From contig OZ022244.1 in NCBI GenBank assembly GCA_963978895.1, positions 4,959,353 through 5,023,352 on the forward strand: a DNA stretch of 64,000 nt, given 5' to 3'. Under the pieces are notes generated by a model that saw only the letters and a program-made list of their open reading frames with translations, made no database searches and was not told where the DNA came from. Positions 24,917 to 64,000 of the stretch are shown piece by piece; the first letter of the stretch is position 1; each line of letters starts with the position of its first letter. This DNA comes from Erpobdella octoculata. Its lineage: Eukaryota; Annelida; Clitellata; Hirudinida; Erpobdellidae. The translations under genes and the position numbers were made by a program.

Positions 24917-25674
24917 TGCGGGCTATCTCTAGCTATGAAATATTACAATCGTTGCTATTACATTAAAGTTTACGTGCCCTGTTACCACTAAGTTAAAATC
25001 TGCTGCTACTTAAAACTATGCAAAATTCTTAAACTGGCTTAACGTTCATTTATGTTAATTAATTATAACCAAACTGAAAATACATTACATTATAGGTGCA
25101 CTTTAGAGTACTACACGGACCAATTTTTTGCGGCCCGTGAAGTACTTTAGTGTGCTTCCCCTACCAGTTTACTACCCTGGGTTATTTATATCTGATTTGG
25201 GTTATCACAGAAACGAAAAGGTGCTAAGGTACTGAAAAAATGAAACTTGATAAAAATAAGTGCATTCAATTATGCGGTGATTAGTTATTCCAGAAACTGA
25301 CATAAGCGATAACAGTTTAATTAATGCATCGGGTATTTTTCATGTTTCTTGTAAAAAATAAAATAAATTCCTATTTTTTTAATTTATAGAGGTAAAGTTA
25401 TTTTTCAACTTTAACAAAAAGTTATTAGTAAAATACTAATAAAAATATAGACGTTAGACGTAGACAAACACTGTATTTTTACCAAGTTAGAGAAATAGAT
25501 ATATCGTGGAAAACCCGTCACGACCAATAAAAAATTGTCTCTCACTAATTGGCTGAAATCGGCACAAACGACGTCATAGAAAACATTTCAAGCACGAAAC
25601 CCCGCAAGATGTAAGGAACAGACTCTCTTGGTCTCGTTATGATAGAATCAGCAAGCCGGTTAGGTTTTTTATAT

Positions 25675-25742
25675 TAGTCATCCATAGCCGACCGTAGCAG
25701 ACCATAGCCGACCATAGCCAACCATAGATGACCATAGCCGCT
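25675..25742. repeat. Short tandem repeat, ACCATAGCCG unit
   Basis: Six imperfect 10-bp units in about 65 bp. Confidence 0.6.
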
Positions 25743-26319
25743 GATTCTGTCCAAAATGAGTTTAAAAAACCAAAACATTTTTTGTGCGGTATGTATGGAG
25801 TGGCAAGAACTTATTCTAAATTGTAAACTGTCAAATAAAGGATTGGGGATATGATAAATTTTATTTTAAAACAAGAAACCCGTAAAAACGTTTTTAAAAA
25901 AAGCAATACATTTGTGTTTGTTATGTTTGATGGTCGCTTACTGGGTAGGCGACCAAGCATGTCGTCATGGTGGAGATTGCCATGACCGTCCAGGTTTAAT
26001 TCCACGCTTGATACAATCGTTTCAATGTTGAAACAACGAAGGTATGTGAGGGATATTTCTCTCTGCTGAACTTTCTTCTACATTGAAGCCGTATTAAAGA
26101 AAAAGGAGGTCTAATGTACTTTTTCTTATCAGCTCTTTACTAAAATTAACTCTTAATGGTCGAGAAATTTGAAACTTAAGCGAACCTGCTTGGTCCGGCC
26201 TAGTCGCTCGACTAAAAATTGAAAAACAAATATTAAAATATATAATTAGGTGTTTTATTACGTAAAGGTTTTTAGTCTGTTTCTTTATCAAGAAATATAA
26301 ACAAATAAGAAATACAATC

Positions 26320-26430
26320 ACTGTCTGTTTCTATTTTTCCTTTCTTCTCTCCTCATTCGTTCTCTCTATCTTTAATCCTTTTTCTTTCTTTTCTCATTTT
26401 TTCTCTCTCTCTTTCTCTCTCATTTTCTTT

Positions 26431-26470
<40 letters not shown>

Positions 26471-26700
26471 TATTTTGTTTATTTTTTCCTATCTCTTCTG
26501 GCTCATCATCCTATTATAAAAAGCTTTCAAGTATTTTTACCCTTGTTTTGTGACAGTTTTGTTTTTATTTTAAAGTGGAAACAACAAAGAAGAAAAAACA
26601 TCGGATGAAAGCCTTTATAAAAATAAAAAATAAGAAAAAGAATTAGAGATAAAAGAAAAAAGGAAGAGAGAGAGAGAAAAAAAGAGATGGAAAGAAATAA
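26320..26700 (+). repeat. Polypurine/polypyrimidine dispersed repeat, copy 2
   Basis: Inverted relative of 16130-16680 with the shared core TGGCTCATCATCCTATTATA through CCCTTGTTTTGTGACAG, again bounded by a CT-rich tract and a GA-rich tract. Confidence 0.5.
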
Positions 26701-26889
26701 AAATTTTATTTTTATTTTATTTTATTTTTCCCTCGATCGCATTTTACTTCATTTCACTACATTTAAATACGGTTCACATTTGACACTTTTATATTATGCT
26801 TAAGTATGGAATATGCACATGCATATGCACAGTGCACAGCCATTTGTTTTTTATCGAATTGTTTCATGAATATAAAATTTAGTATTTAG

Positions 26890-27570
26890 GTTATGTAGAT
26901 GATAAACCAGATACGCACATCAGCGATGCACACTGATATACAAAGACGCATGTACAGATACAGAGTTTTTCACAGAGTTACAGATATACATACAGACATA
27001 CATGCAGACATACAGGGTTTGTATTACAGACATACGGGGTTTGTATTGCAGACATACAGGGTTTATAATACAGACATACGGGGTTTGTATTACAGACATA
27101 CAGGGTTTGTTTTACAGACATAGGGGTTTGTATTACAGACATACAGGGTTTGTATTACAGACATACATATAGACATACAGATTCTGTATTAAAGAAATAC
27201 ATGCAAACATACAGAGCGTGCATTACGAACATACATCCAGACATACAGAGTGTGTATTACAGACATACAATTGGTGTATTACAGACATACATGCAGACAT
27301 ACAGAGCGTGTATTACAAAAATACATCAAGACATACAAAGTGTGTATTACAGACATACATGCAGACTCACAGAGTGTGTATTGCAGTCATACATGCAGAC
27401 ATACAGAGTACGTATTACAGACATACATACATACAAAGAGTGTATTACAGACATACAAGCAGACATACAGAGTGTGTGTATTACAGACATACAAACATAC
27501 AAAAGGTGTATTACAGACATACATGGAGACATACAGATTGTGTATTACAGAAATACATACATACAAAATG
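26890..27570. repeat. Minisatellite based on TTACAGACATACA
   Basis: About 20 copies of units such as TGTATTACAGACATACATGC with AGACATACAGAGTG between them, in two sub-types (GGGTTTGTATTACAGACATA to about 27160, then the longer 35-bp form). Overlapping long frames are artefacts. Confidence 0.8.
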
Positions 27571-27599
27571 GGGGACTGACATTATTTTCTAACCACCTC

Positions 27600-28500
27600 G
27601 AATAAAAAAATGCACTAAAGATTTGCTTTTAGTTTTTGCTTGTAGTTGTGCAGCTCTATAGCAGCATTAGGATGAAAAAGATGTTGATTGTTAAGGATGG
27701 TGATTATGTTGTTAAAGACGATGATGGTGATGTTAGTAAGGATTATAGTGGTTGTAGTGATGGTGTTGTATATGAAAGTATCCATACATACGTTACGCTA
27801 AGGTACGTGCGCATAAGAAGAATACAGTCGCTAGATGGCAGCCTTCTAGCTTTCTTAATAACCAACATAAAATACACAACATTTGCTTTGTGTTTAATTT
27901 AGACGGTTGACTAAATTAATTCTCTTGTAAATTATAAACGTCAATATCGTTTATTCTTTAATTTATTTAAACAAAACAAAAGTATTCATTACTAAGATAA
28001 ATCTAAGTTGTTTTGACAAGAATAAAAAAATAAAGAGAGAAAGAGACGGAAAAAGAAAAAAATAGAGTACTAAGATACGTCGGACGCGCCGCGTAATTAA
28101 TGCCACCCACGCCCGATTTTAGTTTAATAATCTGACTTAATTGTCGGGCTAAAATAGTATCGCTAATTTTAGTTTACTTTCACCGCACTGTCGAGAAAAA
28201 AAAGAAAGAAAGAAAACTTCTGAAAAAGGAAAAGGGAAAAAGAGAGAAACATGCGTTTCACTAGGGAAAGGCAGAGAGAAAAAACACAAATAGAAGAAAG
28301 ACAAGAAAAGAAAGAAACAAAACAGAGTGAGAAAGGATAATAGAGAGAGAAATATAGCAAGAGAAACATAAATAAGAAGAAGAGAGATACATTTTCATTA
28401 GAAACAAAGAAAGAAAGTAGGAGAGAAATAGAACGAGGAAAAAGAAAAAGAGAGAAAGTGGGAGGGAGAGAGATAAAGAAAAAAAAAGAGAGAGAATTGC
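27600..28500. other. Intergenic, purine-rich
   Basis: 27660-27770 is GAT/GGT rich; 28030-28500 is a long AG-rich region with diverged GAAA/GAGA words. No gene is recognised. Confidence 0.5.
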
Positions 28501-28667
28501 ACTTTGTAATTTCAGTTTTAACAGTTATTAATCCCGGCCATGCTACTTTTTTTACTACATTTAATTTAATCTTGTTTGAATAACATTATTGTTTAAATTA
28601 AAATAAAATAATCAATTTTACAGTTACATTCACTTTTTGACGCGCGGTATCTCTACACGCAAAATGT

Positions 28668-28669
28668 TA

Positions 28670-28710
<41 letters not shown>

Positions 28711-28870
28711 AGTTTATAGTCCTTTACACCAAGTGTTTTAAGACTGAAACGGCTGTGTCAAAAGCACCTCAGTACTTCCAGTCGTGGATCATAATTTGAT
28801 CCTTTTAACTTTTCTCTCCTCCTTTCTCCAGGCTTGGGACTGGCTTGCAAAAGCAAGGCGGAGTTCAAAA
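28668..28870 (-). mobile_element. SINE-like repeat, copy 1
   Basis: About 200 bp ending in a long A tail on the minus strand (T run on plus at 28673-28705). The conserved body includes GATCCACGACTGGAAGTACT, CAGTCTTAAAACACTTGGTG and CAAGCCAGTCCCAAGCCTGG on the element strand. Related copies lie at 11082-11263 (minus), 32878-33045 (plus) and, partial, 2520-2640 (plus). Confidence 0.55.
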
Positions 28871-28928
28871 ATGTTAATAGAAATAATTGTTGTTATAAAG
28901 CCTGAGATTGTAACGATAATATTAGTGA

Positions 28929-29205
28929 CTAGCGGGATACCCGGCGTTGCTCGGGGATTTTTAGAAGTTTTTCTATCGTTTGCTTCTCTGAGCCTCTCTC
29001 GCTCGCGTTTCTTTCCCCACTTTCCCGTTCTCACTTGCTCTCCCGTTCCCGGTCGCTTTCCCGTTCCTGGTCGCTTTTGCTTTCCCGCTGGCTCTTTCGC
29101 CCTCGGTCGCTTTTCCGTTCCTGCTTGCTTTCCCGTTTCCGTTCCCGCTCATTCCCCAGTTCTCGTTTCCGCTCGTTCTCCTGCTCCCGCTCCCACTCAT
29201 TTAAT
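28929..29205 (-). mobile_element. Helitron-like short element, family B copy 2 (5'-truncated)
   Basis: On the plus strand the locus reads ACTAGCGGGATACCCGGCG, the reverse complement of the family 3' end with terminal CTAG at 28929-28932 and a following T on the element strand. The polypyrimidine run to about 29205 is the complement of the family's GGGAACGGGAAAGC array. The conserved 5' block and the TC end are missing. Confidence 0.6.
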
Positions 29206-29726
29206 AGCGTTAGAAATACATTTATTGACATATTTATCAAAAATTAAATAGGAATTTACTTACATCTTATAAGTGGTGGAAATCTAATGATGGACTTAAA
29301 ATTTCTTATAAAAATTTAAATTTCAGCTGAGAAAGTAACCTTTGTATGAAAACAATTTTATGAAAAAAGTAAAAGCTCAATATATAATAAATAATGATCA
29401 TTTCTAATATTTCTTGCAAAATCATACAATTATCTTCAAAAATGACAGGGTGACCATTCATACCACAGAGGTTACATGCTCAACAGCATATTGAGGGATA
29501 TCGATAGAAGTTTGTGGAAAATTTTATAATTCATTAAATTTATTTATAAAAGTAAACATTTAATTTGATGTTATTGCGTTTGCGTTATATATGTTATTAA
29601 ACAGTAATAAATATAATCAATATTGAGTGCTATAAGAATTTTTTAAACCGTATTTGTATATCCGGTTGTGTTTTTTACCTTAAATTCATTAAATAATCAT
29701 CCATAACATTGCTATTTTTGTTTTAG

Positions 29727-42029
<12,303 letters not shown>

Positions 42030-42299
42030 AGGGTAGATGTGAAGTGAAGGGGCCCCGTTGTTGAATCTGATTGTAGACCAAACTACCCACGGGTTGGGGC
42101 CCAACTTAATCTATTTATCTTAAATGCTTTAAAAATTTTATTTAATAATCTCTTTGGTATTCCAATCATAGACGACTTTTTGTAATTTTTTTGCTTCAAT
42201 TCTGCTTTGTCTTAAATGTTTTGCATTAAATAATAAACTTGTCTCAAATGCAACGTTTTAAATCGATTAAAAATGAAAATATTATTCTCCCTCTTTACA

Positions 42300-42511
42300 G
42301 AAATAATCTAATTAAAAATCATCTTAAGCAAGTCTATAGATCTTCTACTTCTTCGTCATTCTTGTACTTTCACTCTTTTTCTTACTCTGGTCAATTTTTC
42401 TGGAATTCTTTGTCTCCTTCTCTCAACTTTTCTTCGTCACTCACAGTTTTTCGTCATAGGCTGAAGATCTTTATTTTCTATCTAAAAACTTATTGTATGC
42501 TTCATCGTTAA
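42300..42511 (+). pseudogene. LINE C-terminal fragment downstream of the protease
   Basis: The plus-strand frame reads YRSSTSSSFLYFHSFSYSG, then FFWNSLSPSLNFSSSL and FRHRLKIFIF before a stop at about 42511. This is the familiar WNSLP...S...FK..LK end of CR1/L2-type LINE proteins. It starts just after the protease poly(A) signal and is not part of that gene. Confidence 0.5.
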
Positions 42512-42529
42512 TAGTTAGTTGATTGATTA

Positions 42530-43500
42530 ACAGGGTAGGCTGGGTAGGGGAGACAGATATGGTTGATCTGTTTTGAAGCTGAAAAGCTAAAAGTGTGAAA
42601 TCATGTAAGATGTCAGTTGTAGATTACTTTCCAAAAATTTATCATATCATCAATCATCGGTTCGAAATGTCTCTTCTCGATTAGTATAGCATTCAAAATT
42701 AATTTACGCATAATACTTCACATTTGTGACGCCCCTTGAAAGTGTTGCCCAGGAATTTTCCATCCCCTTCGCTACGCATCTGAAACTCGCCAATTCGAAG
42801 AAAATGTACAGGATGCCAGGTTAGCCTCAGGTTAGTATCGGGTTGGGAGTAGAGAACTGCACGGGCCTGAAAATTAGCCGAGATTTTTGGCCACGTTTAG
42901 GCATTTTAGACCTAAAACGGACCTGAAATTTTGGCTTATGAAACGAGCCGGATCGGCCCGTGAACTACTCTAAATGGGAGGCAAGCAAAGCGCCCATTGG
43001 CCAGAGTTGTAAAGAATCTAAAAACTGATGGGCTATATCTAATGTATAATATAATAACTAGTTCCTGGCCCGACAATATCAACAGCAACTCATGTACAAC
43101 CAGAAGAAATAATTGCAGACAGGGAGGGATCCAGGGGGCTGGGGTAGGAAGATGCATCCCCCCACCCGAGTATCAATTTTTTTGGGTAGAATACCAGGTT
43201 TTAGAAAAATGACAGTAGTTTCTAGTAAAATTTGGGTACAAATTTAGAGGAGAAAGTGTTATTCTTAGGAAACACCTACGGCTACCCCCCGGTCGTCAGC
43301 TTTTTTGGGAGAAAGTGTAAAAGTATTTTGTGGAAGTGATGTACCTGCATCTCCCCACCCAAAAGTTTCTGGATCCGCCACTGACCGGAAAAACTGTCAC
43401 TTCACCATCAGATTTTATAAAACAATTAGAACCGTTCTCATTTGATAGCTCAAAGGTAACCAACAGCAATCTTATAAGCTCTCAAAAATAAGCTCACAAA
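42530..43500. other. Intergenic, transposon debris between protease and SMC3
   Basis: 42850-42995 resembles the GGCCCGT-rich 3' part of the family A Helitron-like element (CTGCACGGGCCTGAAA; AGCAAAGCGCCCATTGG). 43120-43385 has a GGATCCGCCACTG-type border seen near other repeats. No gene. Confidence 0.45.
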
Positions 43501-43871
43501 TAAACGAATTAAAAAAAAATTGTTTTTATTCAAAATTTCAACAGCCAAAAACGTTTTGAATAAATAATTAAACATTTGAAACAGTCCAAACGAGAGAACT
43601 AGTGATGACTACTTAAACTGGAAAAGAGAATAACAAAGAGTTCAGATTCTACAACAACCAGCAAATCAATTGTCTCCAAACCAACCCGCAAAACAAAATT
43701 AGCCAGTGCAGAGGAAGTCACAAGCAAGTCCATCTTTCGAAGACAATCAAGTACCATTCCGTCAAATTTGCAAACAAAATTCATCGGCATTCCATATTTT
43801 CTCAAACTACATTCCACCATTCCCAAACCACGATCCCCGGAAAGATTCAACTGGATTCTCCGCTCGGTCAG

Positions 43872-59258
<15,387 letters not shown>

Positions 59259-60086
59259 GCTTTAAAGACTTAATTTACGATGAATATAAACAAATATCTT
59301 TCGAAACGGGAATGCATAAATTGGCGCGACGGTGGCCATCCAGCGTTGCCGTTGTTTACTTTTGTAAATTAAAACCATATATCTATGATTAAAACATAAG
59401 CAATTGGAATAAAATTTTTAACTGATTTTCTGAAAGACCTTAAAGTCTCGAAATTCTCTCACTTGGCAGTTGTTCCGTCAGCAAATATTATTATAATTCT
59501 TATTTTTATTCGTGTAGGTACTAAACTGACAGAACGCAGGAAAGTCACAATTCTTATCAACAAATCGCGTGACATTAAAAGAATGAAAAGTTCTTAAAAG
59601 CGTAGTAATGAAACAATATTAATGAAAAAAAATCAGATAGTGTTTCTAAAGTCGTGCATAGATTTTGAGCACCCTTTTAATGAGTTGGAGATGTCACGAA
59701 GCTATATGAAAATCCTTCAAATGACTTTAATTGATGGAAAGTTTAGGACTCATGCTGAAATGTTAAAAACTTCCAAGAACGAACATAATTTATGTTTAGT
59801 TTGGTAATGTTATAAAATGTAACTCTCTTAATTTTGACTATTAGTTTAATTTAATTTGTAAAATATCTCTTATGAGAGAAGCAGTGGCGGATCAGTTGGG
59901 ACATTTCAGCAAAACCTTAGGGGGGGGGGGAGAATTGTATCTTTTCCAAAAAATAGTGGATAGTCGGGGAGGGGTATTAGTAAATAGATTTTCAAAAAAT
60001 TTATTAAAACTACATACACTCTTTTTCTATAAAAAAAAAAACTGGGACTGGGACTGGAGAAAAAAGTAAGTTGTAGCCAGTGATGT
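59259..60086. other. SMC3 upstream region, no gene recognised
   Basis: Holds the SMC3 5' region. No TATA box can be assigned with confidence, and a short frame at 59622-59807 has no known family. A G run (59922-59931) and a TE-like AGTGGCGGATCAG motif at 59882 are present. Confidence 0.5.
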
Positions 60087-60095
60087 ATTTATGAG

Positions 60096-61647
60096 GGTTT
60101 ACTATCAAAAGGGCGAAAACATAAGAGCGAAAACAAAAGGGCGAACACAAAAGAGCGAAACTAAAAAGGTCGAATGCTAAAAAGGGCGCACGATAATAAG
60201 AGCGAAAATGAAAAGAGCGAAACTCAAAAGAGCGCAAAATAAAAAAAGCGAACGTCAAAAAGGCGAAAATAAGTTTTTATTAATTATATGAAATGTTATC
60301 TATAAATAAAAATGACCAAAGGAATAAAAAAGAAGCGGGAGTGGAAAACAAGCGGGAGCGGAAGAGCGAGCGAGATGGGGCAAGCGAGTGAGAGAATAAG
60401 CGGGAACGGGAGAGCGAGTAAAGGCGGACGTTTGAGCGAGAACGGGAGAGCAAGGGGGAAAAGAAAAAAAACGGAAGGAAAGAAAAGGCGATGGAAAAAA
60501 TGATGGAAAAACCTCTAAGAACTCCGTGCAACTTTGCTAGTAGTAATTTAAAATTTAACCATTTGAGATATTCGCCATTGCCGGGTTTCTCTATCTATCA
60601 CACACACGCACACACACACACACACACATGCACACACACACGCGTGCACAAATTAAGTTTCTCTTTTGCCATATCACAATCTTACTCTCTCTTTCTCTCT
60701 CTTCCCCTTTCTCTCCCCTTTTTTCTACTTTCTCTCTCTCTCATTCACGCACGCACGTAAACAAATAAAGTTTTCTCTGTCTTTCTTTTGGTTCAATGAT
60801 CAAAAAATTCTTGATAAAACGTATATTTTAATTGCGTATATTTTTCAACTTTTTAACGCTTTATAAAATGTTTGCAATCAAATTGTTCCCAGTTAAAATG
60901 TTTAGAAATATTTTAACTAGAGTTTAATTTAACAATGTAATTTATAATATTATTTTTTTGTTTATAGCTCTATATTGCTGGGTATAATTTGCTTATCACT
61001 TTTTGCACAGAAGCTGTAAAACTATATAGTTTTTTACGTAAGCAAATTTTTCTATAACCAACTTGGTACCAAAAATACATATCTTGAAATTCAAGTTTGA
61101 ATGGTAATTAGGTAGAAAGATTCCCGACCGTGACCATGGCATCTGGCATTAATGTTTTTTTAATGTGGTTGCAACATTCGCCTGAGGGAATTTTTATAGG
61201 AAGCTATGAAAGAAAAAGAGAGAAGAAAAAAAAGAGATAGAAGAGAAAGAGAGAAAGAGGGGGGTTAAGAAAAGATTAACTGATATAATATTTACTAAAC
61301 ATTTAGAACACCCCGCCACAATTTCATCATCATCTTGGGAAAAGGAGATAAGAAAAACACAAATGGAAGAAAGGAAAGAGAGAGATGGAGAGAGAGAGAA
61401 TGCGATATAGCCGAAGATAGAAAGTTTGTTTGTGTCCTAGCGTGGGCTAAATTTTAAATTTTAAGATTTTATGTTTTCGCCTTTTTGATGTTCGCCTTTT
61501 TTATTGTGCGGTCTTTTTAGTTTCGCCCTTTTCATTTTCGCTCTTATTAGTGTGCGCTCTTTTTAGCATTCGCCCTTTTTAGTTTCGCTCTTTTGTGTTC
61601 GCCCTTTTGTTTTCGCCCTTAAGTTTTCGCTCTTTTGATAGGATACC
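60096..61647. mobile_element. DNA transposon with ~180-bp terminal inverted repeats and 9-bp target duplication (Mutator-like candidate)
   Basis: Left arm 60096-60272 and right arm about 61470-61647 are near-perfect reverse complements. Both are built from a run of units such as AAAAGGGCGAAAAC. The outer ends read GGTTTACTATCAAAAG and, on the other strand, GGTATCCTATCAAAAG. The 9-bp ATTTATGAG flanks both sides directly (60087-60095 and 61648-61656). Long TIRs and a 9-bp duplication suggest a Mutator-like or foldback element, but no transposase is visible. The centre holds a Helitron-like insertion, a CA-rich and CT-rich tract (60597-60750) and AT-rich filler. Confidence 0.7.
60299..60540 (+). 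mobile_element. Helitron-like short element, family B copy 5
   Basis: A 242-bp copy beginning TCTATAAATAAAAATGACC after A and ending GTGCAACTTTGCTAG at 60540 before T. The inside is almost only the purine-rich GGGAGCGGAAGAGCGAGCG array; the conserved 5' block is deleted. It sits inside the larger inverted-repeat transposon at 60096-61647, so it inserted there later. Confidence 0.55.
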
Positions 61648-62416
61648 ATTTATGAGGGGACCCACATCCTGCGCCCCCGTTAATCGGTTAAGTTTGAAGG
61701 CAAAAGTGTTTAAGGTTTTCATAAAATTTTTGATAAAATACTTATTTACGACTAACCTCAGTTATCAGTTATTGTTAGAGACAAAAGCGCAAAGGCAGGC
61801 ATGGAGGACAGTTGTTCCCGGGTGCATGGCTGAGATCGCATTTTCAGTGAGCAAAAACTTTTTTTTATTATTTTGCTGTACCTAGCAACTTTTGTGGCTC
61901 CGACCGACTAGCACCCCCTCATTAGGTTTTTTTGGGATGGAAAATGAAAAGAAAGTTCGTGAAAAATTTGTGAAAAGTGACTCACCCCTCCCGGTCATCA
62001 GATTTTTTAAAAGCAAAAAACAAAAGAGTTTATGTTGGGGCGCAGATTTTGTGTTTTTTCCGGGCTCAAAAGACCCTAGTACACCTCTGGACAAAAGTGC
62101 ATAATTATATGATTTTATTTTCAAATTACCTGCGACTCTACTCCTTCTTAGGAACGAATTTGTTAGACCTTGTCCCGTCCGTGCGACAAAAACCTTAGCA
62201 TAAAAGGTATGAACCATTAAGTAAAAAAACTTCTGATTACATCTTTGCTAAATTATATATTTTTTGAAAAAAGGAATTTACGACCTTCCCGCTTATGCGA
62301 ACAATTTTACCTCTATGGCTATAAAAAGATGCATAAAGCTATAGCATAATATCCACGTATTGTATATATTAATAAACAAAGTTTTTAGTGGAACGTGATT
62401 TTCTAACAACTAAATA

Positions 62417-63337
62417 CTAAAAATTAGTATTTAGTTTCTATTCTAAAAATAAAGATATACGTGTTTTACCATTTTTTTAAAATTTGGTTTCCAGGACCTC
62501 AAATGTGGGGTGGAAAATAAGGTTAATTGGTTTTTAATCTAACTGCTACTCGAAAACTGTAGATGCTACAAGAGTAAAAATTAGTATTTGGCTTCTACTC
62601 CAGAAATAACGATATAAGTGTTTTACTATTTTTTGAAAATTTGGTTTCCAGGACTTCAAATATGGGGTGGAAAATAGGGTTACTTGGTTTTTAAAGTAAC
62701 TGCTACTCAAAAACTGTAAATGCTACAAAAGTAAAATTAGTATTTAGTTTCTACTCTAAAAATAATGATATACGTGTTTCACCATTTTTTGAAAATTTGG
62801 TTTCCAGGACCACAAATGTGAAGTGGAAAAAGGGTTATTTGATTTTAAAATAACTGCTACTCAAAAACTGTAAGTGCTACAGATGTGAAAATTAGTATTT
62901 TGAGGTTTTGTGCCGGTTAAAAGCAGATGAGTTCAGTTTATCACCGGACGGACGGACCAAGCCGTTATTTTAGGGTCTTCATATGGCCCTGCCCAAACCT
63001 TAAATCAAGGTGGGACGGGCCGAAAATTTTAACCAAGTATATAGACATTTTATTGATTTTAGGGTGTTCAGACGGGCCGGGCTAAACCTGAAGTCAAGGT
63101 GGGACGGGCCGAAGTTTTTCATCAAGTATATAGAACTTCTAGGCCTGTAAAGACGGGCCGGGCCCATATTAGACGGGCCGTGCCGGGCCAGGAATTTCGG
63201 TTTTTGAAACGGGCTGGGCCAAGTTGTCGACGGGCCGAACCGAGACCTAAAAAATTGATTCGTGCAGTACTCTACTATGTATGCACGGTTCAAATTCTCT
63301 AATTTCATGCGAGCAAAGCCGCTACGGGCACTGCTAG
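62417..63337 (+). mobile_element. Helitron-like element, family A, 5'-truncated copy
   Basis: Second copy of the element at 37.9-39.4 kb, opposite strand. It shares the 3' end CGCTACGGGCACTGCTAG at 63334-63337 followed by T, the GACGGGCC-rich block (about 63000-63245) and about three of the 156-bp tandem units. The left end starts inside a repeat unit near 62417, so the canonical TC terminus is absent. Sequence identity to the first copy is high across the shared part by eye. Confidence 0.72.
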
Positions 63338-64000
63338 TTTAATCATATTTAAAAAAATTCTACTATAAAAACTGCGTAAATAATTAGTTAGGCAACACCA
63401 TAGATATATAGATGGGACATATCAATCTATTTCCTGTACAATTTGAAAGCTACCATTTTCAACCTGAGCTTGTTTACATTTGCTCATTTGAGCGATATTT
63501 GTTGCCGGTGTATTATGATGATACATGACAAATCTGCTAAAGCTCTAGTTTTTTTTTTAGATGTTGCTGTTTTTTATTTGAAAAACTTGTATAAGAACTA
63601 TACTTAGTGTTAATTGACTCCCCTAGCTCATTTATCCTATTTATTATACTCAGTTATACTGGTCCTGATTTGTGTTTCACTATGATATAATATAACAATA
63701 ATACAACTATGATATCTGACTAAAAAATTGATCTGATGTTATTTATTCATCCACCATTTTAAATCATTTGAAATTAAAAATGTTCATGCTTATAATGTTA
63801 GTCAACAACTCCACAATTTATGATTCTAGTAATTTCAATAAACTTGTTTAAATTGAAACAAGTGTGTCTTAATTTACTGGTTTTGATATGCATAGGTGGG
63901 GGTTATGATGTAAAAATTATGTTAACAAATGCTACAAGCTCATGTAATCTCTGTAAATTTGTTTGGATTAAAAAACAATACATTTAATACATTCAAAACA
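63338..64000. other. No recognised feature
   Basis: AT-rich sequence after the Helitron-like copy. I see no coding or repeat signal. Confidence 0.5.

Noticed and set aside
24239..24991. Three frames of 225-250 residues of Met-Tyr-Val-Cys
   Set aside because: The (GTAT)n array has no stop in three forward frames; no flanking coding signal.
26899..27605. Long repetitive frames of YYRHT type
   Set aside because: Minisatellite; overlapping open frames in several phases, no splice or start context.
59622..59807. Short frame upstream of SMC3
   Set aside because: 61 residues with no recognisable domain and no splice context; not supported as a gene.
61680..62217. Frames near 61.6-62.2 kb
   Set aside because: Fragments such as CGACTAGCACCCCCTCATTAGG look transposon-like, but no protein family is recognisable.

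Overview
This is animal nuclear DNA. Three intron-containing protein genes can be read from it, embedded in AT-rich sequence full of microsatellites, minisatellites and transposon remains. The spliced genes (29-exon SMC3, phase-1 extracellular modules, GT-AG, GC-AG and probable U12-type introns), CR1/L2-group LINE, hAT, Helitron-like and SINE-like repeats point to an invertebrate bilaterian. A lophotrochozoan such as an annelid or mollusc would fit, but nothing here fixes the phylum.

Layout. 1-3.78 kb: hAT and Helitron-like debris, SINE-like pieces and AT repeats. 3.78-6.1 kb (+): a secreted lectin-like gene with two F5/8C/fucolectin-type domains and a C-terminal PAN/apple-like domain; its 5' exon(s) are not found. 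6.5-10.5 kb: a short hAT element, LINE remnants and a second hAT that landed inside an old LINE, both hATs with clear target duplications. 10.64-10.93 kb (-): an unidentified probable terminal exon. 11-29.7 kb: no recognised complete gene. This stretch holds very long microsatellites such as (GT)n at 12.4 kb, (GAT)n at 17.2 kb and (GTAT)n at 24.2-24.9 kb, several dispersed repeats and one possible signal-peptide exon at 19.5 kb. 29.73-42.03 kb (+): a trypsin-like serine protease gene in five visible exons with the His/Asp/Ser triad, but with Phe instead of Gly at position 193. Its last intron (7.4 kb) is a transposon trap holding a LINE with a long open RT frame, a complete Helitron-like element and a 31-bp minisatellite. 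43.87-59.26 kb (-): a complete SMC3 cohesin subunit gene, 29 exons, 1207 codons plus stop, reconstructed in frame with every exon; intron 19 looks like a textbook AT-AC minor-class intron. 59.3-64 kb: SMC3 upstream region, a 1.55-kb transposon with 180-bp terminal inverted repeats and a 9-bp target duplication, and a second copy of the Helitron-like family.

The genes are independent and not an operon: SMC3 acts in sister-chromatid cohesion, while the lectin-like protein and the protease are predicted extracellular proteins. Most of the remaining sequence is repeat-derived. The most notable points are the probable minor-spliceosome introns, the unusual protease active site, two families of Helitron-like elements with built-in tandem repeats, and the habit of SMC3 introns of each carrying their own private minisatellite.
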